Origin: Angiostrongylus vasorum
Lineage: Eukaryota > Nematoda > Chromadorea > Rhabditida > Metastrongylidae
Assembly (NCBI GenBank): GCA_018806985.1
Contig: JADANN010000331.1
Location: 562,001-626,000, forward strand
Length of the DNA stretch: 64,000 nt
Direction of reading: 5' to 3'
The position numbers and the translations under genes were made by a program. The notes beneath the pieces are model-generated. The model did not search any database and was not told where the DNA came from. It saw nothing but the letters and a program-made list of their open reading frames with translations. Of this stretch, positions 13,470-23,983 are shown piece by piece (within the stretch, counting starts at the first letter, position 1; each line of letters begins with the position of its first letter).

Positions 13470-13735
13470 CGGGAGTGTGTAGTGCAGTGGTTAGAGGTTC
13501 TCTGAAATATACATGTGGTCTTTGGTTCGATCCCTCGCCCCATGCTCATCAAGCATTCCATCACCCCAGGTTTAGGATATTGTTACCAGGGTTGTCTGGG
13601 AGGGTGGCAACACTGACTTGATATATTGGTAGGCGCTAGTCATTTTATAGACCACATTTGCATCCATTCACTTCTACAGCACTACAAATGAATCGAATGC
13701 ATGGCGAACCCTCATAACTTGATGAAGACCCAAAG
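13470..13735 (+). mobile_element. tSINE-1-like copy, diverged
   Basis: A box TAGTGCAGTGGTTAGAGG and B box GGTTCGATCCCTCG are clear. The body follows tSINE-1 (GGTTGTCTGGGAGGGTGGCA) and ends with AATGCATGGCGAACC and GATGAAGACC. Confidence 0.72.
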
Positions 13736-14464
13736 TTTCATTTTTTATCTTTTAGACTTAAATGCTTCGACGGTATGTCCATAAAAAATTATACTGGCCC
13801 ATTCATTTGATTTTTTTCGACCGGAACAAACCACGCCACCTTTCGACTAAGGTGCCACCAGGAGAGCGATGGTCCTTGGTTCAAGCCAAGGCTTATCTAA
13901 GTGTTCGGACGGAAATTTCGAACTTCTCTACATCTTACTGGAAGTGATGAATCCTGCTGTTATTAATAGTTCGCCGCTCAGGAGCACAAAGAACAGCAAG
14001 CATTGTTTATCTTCAGCTTTATGTTTGGATCGGATTTTAAGACGTTTGCCCAATATCAGCTGATTCGCCGATTACAACAACTGAAAAGTAGTAAAACAAA
14101 AATAGAACAGTGTAATAGAGTAGAATAAAAAAACACTAGTTAGCAGTCAATAGAAGACAAATTTAACTTCAGTTATTTCCAGCGCTATTTCTTGTTGTAA
14201 ACAAAAATCGTGAAGTTCTAACATCTTACACAAAGTGAGCTTCTTCAGTGGATTTATGTCATTGTTTTTGAAGCTAACAATAACACGTGCCGCTCTAGTG
14301 CAACGACCAAGTGATGTTTGAGATGTGTAGCAAAGCGATGTGTAATAGATCGTAGACTAGACTTCAAGACCACCATAAAAATATCAAAAACGTTCACCTT
14401 GTTTAATTTTCATTTACCGTCTATTATTCTCTCATTGCAGGAATTAAGTGAAATAAAACCGTAA

Positions 14465-14690
14465 GGGTGATGATATATGAGCAAAACTCGGAACCCCAGA
14501 CCAGATTCGAACTTGTTATTACCCTTTCCGGGAGCTCACGTGTTAAACACTGCGCCACCGAGGCCTTCAACTTAACGGTGCTATCAGCAGTCATCCGTCA
14601 ACAGGAATGATCTACGGAGCAAGATAGACATTAAGTCCAGTTATGTTGAAAACGCATTCGCAGTCACAATGTTTGAGTTTTATTTACCGT
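14465..14690 (-). mobile_element. tSINE-3 copy, head type b (minus)
   Basis: In reverse it shows a clear tRNA-like head: A box GGTGGCGCAGTG, then CTCCCGGAAAGGGTAATAAC, B box AGTTCGAATCTGG. This is followed by the family end GAGTTTTGCTCATAT. It faces a plus copy at 14,725, forming an inverted pair. Confidence 0.75.
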
Positions 14691-14724
14691 TTAAAGGTAG
14701 TTGAGAGAGAGTCAAAGCAAGAGG

Positions 14725-14880
14725 AGCAACGGTGGTGCAGTCGATAACATGTGAGGCTCCAGAAAGGGTAGCTGCTAGTTAGAAGCTCATCTAGAGTTCT
14801 GAGTTTTGCAAATATCTCAGCATCATTGCGGTTGTATTTCACATAATACCCTGCCATAAAGGAAGAATAGGTAGTAAGCA
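14725..14880 (+). mobile_element. tSINE-3 copy (plus), right arm of inverted pair
   Basis: Head GCAACGGTGGTGCAGTCGAT, then CTCCAGAAAGGGTAGC, and the 3' body GAGTTTTGCAAATATCTCAG and GTTGTATTTCACATAATACC. Confidence 0.68.
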
Positions 14881-14959
14881 AAAAAAGTGAACACTAATAA
14901 AATTCAAGTTTCTGCAGATTTCTGCTCAGGAATTACTCGCACCTAATTATTCCTGTAGG

Positions 14960-15238
14960 GCGCCGCGTGGCGCAGTGTTTGGAGGCGCCACTGCGACACA
15001 CGTGGAATCGGTCCCTCACCTATGGCCCATTAAGCCTTCAATCCTTCCGGAGTCGGAAAAATTGGTACCAGACTTGTTTGGGAGGATAGCAGCAATGGCT
15101 CAATACATCGCTGGGCCACCGCGAGTAAATGTAAAAGGCCAGATATGCATTCAACCGCCTCGAACGGTACTTAATGAAGTCGAATGCATGACGCATCCCT
15201 CAGAGATTAATCAACGTCGACAGCTTTATCCTTTTATT
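14960..15238 (+). mobile_element. tSINE-1 copy
   Basis: This copy shows the family structure well. A tRNA-like head (A box TGGCGCAGTG, B box GGAATCGGTCCC) is followed by a body with GGCCCATTAAGCC, GGAGTCGGAAAAATTGG and GACTTGTTTGGGAGGATAGC, and ends GCATCCCTCAGAGATTAATC then AGCTTTATCCTTTTATT. The tRNA-type internal promoter identifies it as a SINE. Confidence 0.85.
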
Positions 15239-15437
15239 ATTATTCCTGTAACACCGCCTTGATGTTCAGTAGATTTGAAATACTTTCCGACGTGCATATC
15301 TCATACATGCGATGACCGTGTTTTGTGTTTCTTAATCCACCAAATTTTCCTTTTACCCACGACTAATAGGCTTCATCAGTTCTCATTCGCTACTCTGCCA
15401 TATAAATGCTCAGACATTAAACACTTGTTTCAGATAG

Positions 15438-15700
15438 GTGCAGGTAGCATAGCAGTAGTTAGAAGTGCTCTTTAAAAAACACATGGTCTTCGGTTGAGCA
15501 GCGCATCCTGGGCATACCAAGCCCGTGGTCGAAAAATTGGTAGCAGACATGTCTGTGAGGGTAGCAACACTGATTTGATTCATCGGTGAGCCATCTCAAG
15601 TCATTGTGTAGCCGACATATTCACTCAATCACCTCTAATCACCCCCTAAGGTACTACGAGTGGAACTGAATGCATGGTGCAACCTCCTACACTTTTTTAG
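15438..15700 (+). mobile_element. tSINE-1-like copy, diverged
   Basis: Head GTAGCATAGCAGTAGTTAG with a degraded B box, then the tSINE-1 body (GACATGTCTGTGAGGGTAGC, TGAATGCATGGTGCAACC). It lies 200 bp after another tSINE-1 in the same orientation. Confidence 0.65.
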
Positions 15701-17394
15701 AGTCGCCTGTCCTTCAGAATTATTTCTATCACCTGTAATGCTGCTGATCAACGAATTATTCGAAGAGACATCAGTACGGGAACAGTCTGTATTCGCGAAT
15801 GTCGTTTGTTCGAGCTATGAGCAAAATGCGCTATTCTGAGGAAAACGACGAGCGGAGACAAAGTATATAGTTCTTACTTTCTACGATTTTGGACAGAAAG
15901 TAGTCACTTTTTTCCTTCGATAAGCAAACATGAGCTTGTTACTATAGGATTTATTAACACACAATAGTTGACGTTTCGGCGGTTTCGCCCTTTCCAGAGC
16001 CTGGAAAGCTCAAATTGACATGCAATCTATTCAGCCTAGTCATCGATAGTTCATAACCTTCAGTTCAGTGGTGCCATTGCTTTAGTGTTAGTTAACAGTA
16101 AAGTGTAGACGAAAACGTCGAACTTCTTTAATGACTGAGTGAGTCTAGTGGTAGAATTGAAACCTCTCTACAGCGCATTCAGCGCCGCTCGCAGTTTCGT
16201 ACTCAGTAATATCCTACACCAACCAAGATGTAAATTATCGAGGGAGCTGAAGGATAATTATCATTCCTATTTAAATTGCTTGGATATGGATAAAAAACAG
16301 TGCGCTATAAAAACAACAGTCCCACGACAAAACGTATTGACTTTGGACTAATAGCTTCTAAAAAATTACTAGTCTATCCCCTTAACCGTCGTTATTAATG
16401 TAACCGATTGGTGCCGCAAGAGAATACGGTAACCAGGGGGACAAAACTCAAAAGAAAAACTTCGTAACAAAAAACACATCTAAACATTTCGTAGTAGTTC
16501 TCCGTCTAGGAATCGGTGTTACTTTACTAAAGCATGTCCTACTCAAACATAGATAGGTTATTTTTCTTATGAAATCACAAGCTGCATTCGCCATCAAGCT
16601 TTACTGCCACATAAAACATGGGCCAGCCGATCTTCCGACAACTTCTTCCGGGTGTCCTATCAATGATCGGACAGACTTATGTTTTTCAAGAACTAACACG
16701 AGGCTATTAATACAATGTTTATCTCACAATATGTCACGTATGCGCCGACTTTAACCTCATCAGAAATGATGGGCTGTTTTGAAAAGTGTGATACTTGCAG
16801 TTGTTCTCGGATTTTTTGAGGATGGGGGGATAACGGAGACATAAAGTTAACGCTTTCGTGTTCCATGCTCTGATTAAGTAGCATCTTTCCATAATTGGAT
16901 AAAACTCTGTAGTTTACTAAACAAGAGTTGAAGAAAAGTTGTGGGCCCATCTTCGTCTTCCCAAATACTGAGAAAACGCACATTTCTTCATTTCTTTCCT
17001 ATTTATAGGATTAGGAAGTTTAGAAGCCTTGGTGCTGTCATACTGTACTAAAAGATCATATTATGCCAGTACGATTGATAATGGGCATTTCTTAGGGAGT
17101 TCTAGTAAATTGGTAACGCTCGCTATTTGATTCAAGCCCAACTTGATGCTCTTGACGCTTGGCATCATGCGTCTCACTGAAGAATTATGAGGTACAATTG
17201 AGCATAACTTTAGTAAATAAAATCCTTAGAGCTCATGTAGAGTGACGTTGCTCAGGTACGAATGAATGCTGCAGATAGTGTAGAAGGATAGAGAATCAGA
17301 TCCAGCTTACTAATTGTTAAGAAGTTAGTCGAATAATCGCCGTTAGACTACCGATTATCGCCATCAGATGGCCACCCTCATAAACTGCAGAGTA

Positions 17395-17465
17395 GTTCCA
17401 CATTTCCATCCGGAAACATAACTAAGAGTAAACTGATACGAACAGCCACCGCCGTCATGGAAGAC
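17395..17465 (+). repeat. RetroC fragment (plus)
   Basis: The stretch TTTCCATCCGGAAACATAAC followed by AAGAGTAAACTGATACGAAC matches the middle of RetroC. Both flanks diverge. Confidence 0.5.
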
Positions 17466-18004
17466 ATCTAGTGATCTAGTCCGGTGAGCGCCTTTAGTGA
17501 TGATAAACGAAGGAACGCGATGCCAAAGCTTTCATAATTTCTTTTCCGGTTTCTAAAGTGTTTCGTTGAACCAACATCAGAAGTGAATAGTCTCCTATGA
17601 TCACCGGCGCCAGTTTTCACGAAAAAGGACCATTTATCTAATCAAGTGAGTCTATGCACAACTATTGTACAACGATTTATTTGCTAGTTGTTAAGTTCAG
17701 AACAGCGAAGTACGAAGGTGAAATAGAGTAAAATTTCAAAAAACTCGCCCTGTTGTTACTATCTTGAGATTAAGGATTCGAAAAGAATTGAAGAGTAACA
17801 AGTGTCGAAGCTACCATTTCAAAAAGGCCCTAACCACTATATGCGGTTTCATCTAACAGAATTTCTGCCATAGAAAAGGACCATTTCGGCAAGAGTTGAG
17901 AACATGGATGGAAAACAATCACCGTTGAATGGATTCAGAAACGAGGGAGACACGCTCGACGACGACCACACCTACAACACAGGCGAAACTGTTTGTGGCT
18001 GAGA

Positions 18005-18190
18005 TCAACCAGTTCTGAAAACGACTTCATGGACTATGGAACGATACTCATACACGTCGCCAATCACGAAATGGTCCACCACCATGGACCACGATTGCGC
18101 TTGCGAGGGAAGAAACGGATGAGAAATGCACTGTTCGCTGGAATAGTTGCTAGTGATCCAACTTAACACATTGTCGTCGGTGTAAGCCAT
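18005..18190 (-). CDS. Unrecognised ATG-started ORF, 61 codons
   Basis: It starts MAYTDDNVLSWITSNYSSEQ and has fairly balanced amino-acid use with no low complexity. No splice context or homologue is evident. It may be a short exon, a small gene or chance. Confidence 0.2.
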   Translation of the reverse strand: MAYTDDNVLSWITSNYSSEQCISHPFLPSQAQSWSMVVDHFVIGDVYEYRSIVHEVVFRTG

Positions 18191-18676
18191 ACATATAGCC
18201 CACTGTGGGCTTTAACAGTACTGTATTTACATTATAAAACTTACTCATATTTCCATATATTACTCGATTATTACATTGGCACGTATTATTATATTATTAT
18301 ATCCCTGCTTTTTCCATGCTATTTACTGGCATACAAAAAAACCCAATTTAAAACTAAAGCAAAGTGAAATTCTATGTTCTTTCCTCATCTATTTCAAACA
18401 TGTTTTTAAAAAAACAACGACGGGTTATTAATCAAAAACCGATTGCAACTCCAAACGTTTTTTCAACCGACCGCTGAGTAATCTCCCGAGAATGGATCGC
18501 ATGCGCCAAAATTATGACGGCCAAGAAAATGATTAAGAAATGAAAAAGTAGAAGAAAAAATGAAAAAAAAACTATGTTTCCTCGCTATTGTGACGGAATA
18601 CTATAACATACTAATAAATGTAGTGGAAAGAGGATACGGTAGATATGTGTAAGTAACCACTTCTAAGAGGATAAAT

Positions 18677-19347
18677 AAAGGATAAAGCTCTCTGCGTCGA
18701 TCAATCCCTGAGGGATGCGCCATGCATTCGATTTCACTAAGCATCGTTTAGAAGTGATTGAATGCATATCTGACCTTTACGCTATATGACTCGCGGTGCC
18801 TCCCAACGGTTTACTGCCTCATCGTGGCTGGGAGGTGTTCCTGGGTGTCGGACTGCGATGTACAGCGGGGTATTCATACCCTGGCAGGGTCTCCCAAGCC
18901 GAGAATGAGTCAGGCGTTTCCACCAGGAAGCCTAGCGAAGAGTAAACCAATACCAGGATCCATCACCGTCCTGGTATCAAAATCGCATGGTGGCAAATCT
19001 CCCTCTGATCCACAAGGGCTGCGACTGCCTGTAGTGGTGAAGACCTGGTGCAGACTTTGGCCAGGCTGACCTTAGGACTCCAGAGAACCACAATGGCTTA
19101 ACCAGCAAACCTCCGAAAAATGGAGATTATGCTGGGGCCCGCACAACCAGTGACGGACCATTTAAGTAAGTAAGTAAGTAAGACTCGCGGTGCCTTACCG
19201 ATGTATCGAGCCAGTGCTGCTATCCTTCCAGACAAATCTGGTACCAATTTACCCAACCCGGAGTGATGGAAGGCTTGGTGAGCCACGGGTGCGGGAATTG
19301 ATCACGTGTGTTTTGCAGGGCACCTCCGATCACTGCGCCACACGAGT
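18677..19347 (-). mobile_element. tSINE-1 copy (minus) split by RetroC
   Basis: The 3' half is at 18,677-18,801 and the 5' half at 19,182-19,347. The RetroC insertion with its duplication lies between them. The host copy must therefore be older than the RetroC insertion. Confidence 0.88.
18788..19195 (+). mobile_element. RetroC copy inserted inside a tSINE-1 copy
   Basis: The element (18,802-19,181, 380 bp) ends in repeated TAAG. It is flanked by identical GACTCGCGGTGCCT at 18,788-18,801 and 19,182-19,195. The duplicated bases belong to tSINE-1, whose two halves continue on either side. This fixes both ends of RetroC and the length of the duplication (13-14 bp). Confidence 0.93.
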
Positions 19348-19799
19348 CCTTATATATAAATAACTACTTATAGCCACAAAAAAATTCTAAAAGCTATCTA
19401 ATGATAGGAATGAATAGCTTTGTTACGGCAATTGTAATAGAAAAGTACTATTTAAACACTAAAAAAGCTGAAGAGAGCTCGTGATGTGAGTGATGATAAA
19501 AACCGATATGGAACAACGAGAAACGTCCCTTGATAATACTGCCATCAAAATTACGGCCTAGATCGTATTGCGCGTAGGAAATACTGTTGTAGAAAAAGTG
19601 ATTAAATCTTCTTAGAAACGAAATTCATCTTCTTCAGATGCTGAGTGACTGACATTGATAGTCACTGAACTCAGTTAAGCACCTCCAAAATACCACAGCA
19701 AAATTCTAAGCGCCAAATTAGATCATACCGTATCCAGGACCATCACGAAACACCCTATTTGATCGACCAGCTTGTACACCTACTACGGTCATACCATTA

Positions 19800-20170
19800 C
19801 ATAACAAACGGTTTAGAAATAGCAACTAGGAAGGAAAACTCATAAAACATGAGATGCCACACAAGTATTATACGTACTATATATACATTACTGCTTACTT
19901 GGATAGTTAAGCTATCCGTCCTCACAAATGGTTCGGTGCCCAGTAGATCTTCCTGTCCCCCAATGCTGTCGTCGTTCATGGTTGTGAACAGCTTCGAGCA
20001 TAGCGACACCGACGAATCCCACTTCGTGATCAGCAAATCTCTCCCAGTGTTGAAGACAACTGATTGACAACACCACAAACACGTCCTTTGATCTTGTAGG
20101 TGGCCATCCCAGACGATCTTTGCGGCATCCTCCTGGAGTTCATTTTGACGTTAATCTCGCACATCTGAAA
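19800..20170 (-). CDS. Exon-like stretches of an unrecognised gene or old TE
   Basis: On the minus strand TTACTTTTCAG at about 20,160 opens MCEINVKMNSRRMPQRSSGM and on to KIKGRVCG. Then VFNTGRDLLITKWDSSVSLC to VRTDSLTIQ (about 20,062-19,904) ends at a CAA/GTAAGC donor. The two open stretches differ by one base in frame, and the gap between them is too short for a normal intron. Either exon could be real with an indel between them. I recognise no family; a transposon-derived protein is possible. Confidence 0.35.
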
Positions 20171-20397
20171 AGTAACGAAATGCTGTATATTCGTAAGAGC
20201 TGGCTGTAGAAGTAGTCCTACTCCCGCCCCCTTACCTTACCTGCGATTGTAACGAGGAAATGGAAAGAACGTAGAAATCCTTCTTTATTGCTAAATGGCA
20301 AGAACTTATATCATTTGGCTATTCATCATGAACGTCATGACAGGATCAGAGTGCTTTGCTAAAAAAGAAGATAAGACGGTTGATTTATGGCACAAGG

Positions 20398-20672
20398 GAT
20401 AAAGGATAACGCTCGTGGTGTTGATCACTCCCTTAGGGATGCGCCATGCATTTGACTTCACCAGGCATCGTTTGGAGATGATTGAATGCATATCTGGCTT
20501 TTTACAATGACTCGCGGAAGTCCATCGATGTATCGAGCGAGTGATGCTAGCCTACCAGACAAGGCTGGTACCAATTTTTCCTACCCCCAGGGGATGGAAG
20601 GTTTGACGGACCACGGACGCGGAAATGGATCCCATGTGTATTGCAGGGCGCCTCCGACCACTGCACCTCAAA
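20398..20672 (-). mobile_element. tSINE-1 copy (minus)
   Basis: It reads in reverse from GGATAACGCTCGTGGTGTTG to GACCACTGCACCTC, with CAGACAAGGCTGGTACCAAT in the middle. Confidence 0.82.
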
Positions 20673-20679
20673 AAACAAA

Positions 20680-21925
20680 CGATGGAATTTGAGATGGAAT
20701 AATTTCGTACCTTGTCAAAGAGCAGTAAAATGTAGGTCATTCATTGCAAAAGTTGTCTAGGGCAGTTCTATCAACAGATGGAGTAAAACTGCACTGTTTT
20801 TGTGTGTGGTCAATTGTATTTAATATTTTTTTCATGAAAATCTGCTCAAAGAAGTTAACCTGCTTGTTGGTTTACGCTTTACGGAAGTGGGCAAACTCTC
20901 AGGGCCTTGTGTTACTGCTCTGATGGTATGTGTAGTGCGAATTTGTCAGGCATAATAAGAGAACGCAACCCATCGTTTTTTTAGCCAACTGGATATGATT
21001 TATGGCCGAAGCAGCACACAACATACATCCAATCCACATATACATAAGCATGTCTGCACATGTATACACGAATATGATTACATGTACACAAAGGGTACCA
21101 ACATAGCAGAGACAAGAATACTACCTCCTGAACCTATTTGAACCTGAAGGTAAGGTTCACGCGGCTAACCGTCCCCTACATATCTGAATCTAACAGGGAT
21201 CTCATCTCATTCGACAAGGACCTGGCGTAGTCCAGCAGGGATCTGACGCTGTTCGGTAGAGATCTTAATCTGTCCTGTAGTAACCTTAAGCCGTCTGCTT
21301 ACCATCTGCTATTGTCTGTCTTCGCAGCGATATCAGACCCCAATCAAACCGCTTAACATCTCTACAGACACAATCAAACGAAGCTTCGCCGGGACATAGT
21401 CGATCCAGACGAAAGAACGACATTACCTTCATATTTGATTAATTCTACTTCTAACACAACTGTCAATCTCCATTACATAAGCTTTATTTTTAGCAGAATA
21501 TTAAAAACAAAAGTTCGAGGTGTTTTTAGTAATAGAATTATTTCCGATAGTGACATATGAACCGACCGACAAAAAGAAGCGGCTTCCGGCTTTCTCTGCA
21601 CATGTAACTTAGGAGGAAACGTGCCCAAAAAAGCACAATGAAAAAACGCCAGCAGTTATGACAAATGTAATACTAGTTGATTAAGCTGATGAAGTCAACT
21701 GGACTTTCCTTTCTATAGGCTACAATATTCCGTGCTCTTCTTACCAAGTACTTATCGAGAGCGTTTTTCTTAATGTTACCTCATAAAATACTTCTTCATC
21801 GGATACTTTACTAATTACTTCGTTTAGAATACTTGAGTTTTTCTTTATTCTGCTTTTACCATGACGTCCATCCTCATGTGTTCTCGAGATGGATTTTTGC
21901 AGTTAGATACTCTGCAAGAATAAAT
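20680..21925. other. Unrecognised, with a weak tandem pattern
   Basis: At 21,185-21,310 the phrase GGGATCT with variants recurs about every 30-40 bases (CAGGGATCTCATCTC, CAGGGATCTGACGCT, GTAGAGATCTTAATC). No gene is seen. Confidence 0.45.
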
Positions 21926-21927
21926 GA

Positions 21928-22205
21928 TAAAGCACAGAACTCTTGCCATTGAACCATCCCTGAGAGATGCACCATGCATTCGATTTCATGCAGTATCGCT
22001 GGAAATGATTGAACGCGTATCAGGCCTTTACAATGAATCGCGATCGCCCACCGATGTATCCAGCCAGTGCTGCTATCCTCCTACACAAGTCTGGTACCAA
22101 TCTACCGACCTCGGGGAGATGGAAGCCTTACTGAGCATGGAGTGCGGTCATCAACCCCATGTGTATTGCAGGGCGCCTCTGGCCATGGCGCTACACGCGC
22201 CACCA
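21928..22205 (-). mobile_element. tSINE-1 copy (minus)
   Basis: It reads in reverse from AAAGCACAGAACTCTTGCC to the head end CGCTACACGCGCC, with CTACACAAGTCTGGTACCAA in the middle. Confidence 0.82.
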
Positions 22206-22467
22206 CAAGAATAGGATATACAGGATAAAGAGCTCTCCTACACAACGAAAGTGAAGCATCTGGACTCCAGAATAAGTAATGCTAGCTGCCTATCAAGTAA
22301 TGGCACATAACTTCATTGAAAAATCTAGGTATCTACTTAGTCTTCTCTTCATGCAAACAAAATTTTGTGTAAGGCTTCTCGAATCCAGTGCATAACCTTT
22401 CTCAAATGAAGGTTCAACTTCGTATGAATTAATCCTCTCTACAAAATATAATCAATAATGAATGTTA

Positions 22468-22765
22468 GGCGAGGAATGCGTAGTGATTAGTGATGCCGTC
22501 GAACAGGAAACAAAGGCGGCAGTTCGATTCTCGCCTCAACCATCTCCTCCAGTACATCTGGGGACGCCTTATCAGGGTATCTCCAAGATTGCAAGAAGAA
22601 TTGACTCGACCAGCATTCTATATCATTCATAAAGAAGACGAAACTCTCAAGCAGCAGCCGAATTAAGTCGCGAGACGTTCGCAGATCTTTGTGAACTAAG
22701 AACGCGAGGAAATGAATCGTGTTCAAGAAGTGCTAAGACCCGTACAGTAAGTGTGATGATAGGGT
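22468..22765 (+). mobile_element. tSINE-2 copy
   Basis: Head ATGCGTAGTGATTAGTGATG, B box CAGTTCGATTCTCGCC, body GACTCGACCAGCATTCTATA and CTCAAGCAGCAGCCGAATTA, 3' part GTGTTCAAGAAGTGCTAAGA. Confidence 0.72.
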
Positions 22766-22777
22766 CACAAAGCTGTC

Positions 22778-23044
22778 TAAAGCTCTCGGCGTTGATTAGT
22801 CCCTGAGGGATGCGCCATGCATTCAACCTCATTAAGTATCGTTGGAAGTCATCGAATGCATATCTGACCTTTACAATGACTCGCGGTGACCCAGCGATGT
22901 ATTGACCCCGTGCTGCTATCCTCCCAAACAAGTTTGGTACCAATTTGCCGACCACGGAGAGATGGAAGGCTTGGTGGGCCACGGGCGCGGGGATCGATTC
23001 CACGTGTGTGTCGCAGTGGCACCTCCAACCACTGCGCCTCACGC
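22778..23044 (-). mobile_element. tSINE-1 copy (minus)
   Basis: It is well preserved: TAAAGCTCTCGGCGTTGATT at one end, GATCGATTCCACGTG and GCGCCTCACGCC at the head. It follows a tSINE-2 copy almost directly. Confidence 0.85.
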
Positions 23045-23049
23045 CTCCC

Positions 23050-23980
23050 TATGATAGGGTCATGTAAAAGAAAAAACAAAGAAAAACAGAAAAATGAATA
23101 GAACTGTTAAAAAATAGCTTTTTTTCACCCTTTTGTGAAAAAACAAGAGAAACCGACTTGCGACTTGAGTTTCATGAAAAAAGCTTTATTACGGAATCCA
23201 CTCAAAATTAATTCATAGCACAGACATAGTACATCAGTAGACGATTGAGAACATCTAAACTCGTAAAATAACCATATGGATGGGGAAAAAACAACAGATA
23301 TATGATTTATGCCATATCGATAACCACGTTCAGCTGATCATACACTATTTCCAAAATACATGGCATTCTGAAAATTTGTAAAAGTATGAAAGTAAAGTAA
23401 TGGATCGAATAAATCTAGAACCGTAAAGCCAAGAAGAGTGTTGCAACTTAATTAACAAACGTTTCGACCTCCATCGTACATGAGAGAAACTCGGAAAGTA
23501 CCAAGTGCACCGGCGGATATCAAATTCGAAAGTCAAATGGCATTTCTCTGAAGCCACAAGCATGCGTGTATTAGGCAAAAAAAAAAAAAAACAACGAAGA
23601 GAGAAAAACAATAAGGCGTTTAACCAAAGTGACTGCCAAACTGAAAACAAGAAACGGTGTAACAATCGCCTTGTGCGTATTATGAGAATACCCTAGCACA
23701 ATTTGAAAAGAAAAAAAAACAGATATCACCAACATAAAGTGTCTGGGAATATCTGCTACCTTCAGAGTGACTGCTGTCATATCTTACGAATAACGCAAAA
23801 GCGAACAATCAGAGTTCGGTCACTGTTAAGAGATAAAAGCCATGTTGAAAATCTGACGGCACAAGAATCGTAATACGCTAAAAATCAACGTAACAAAAGA
23901 CACCTCGAAAAAGCAGTGGTTGTAGAGAAGATGAACATTCCAGCGAAACAATAAATGGCTCGAATAGTAGTAGTACACAG
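23050..23980. other. 3' flank of the GYF gene, no feature
   Basis: A/T homopolymer runs only. No clear AATAAA on the minus strand close to the GYF-gene stop. Confidence 0.45.
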
Positions 23981-23983
23981 AGT

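Larger units (their letters stand above)
15700..18670. other. Mostly unrecognised
   Basis: At about 15,965-16,025 lies a repeat arm (GACGTTTCGGCGGTTTCGCC, AAGCTCAAATTGACATG) shared with 61,810 and 55,260. A RetroC fragment lies at 17.4 kb. Otherwise nothing is supportable. Confidence 0.5.
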
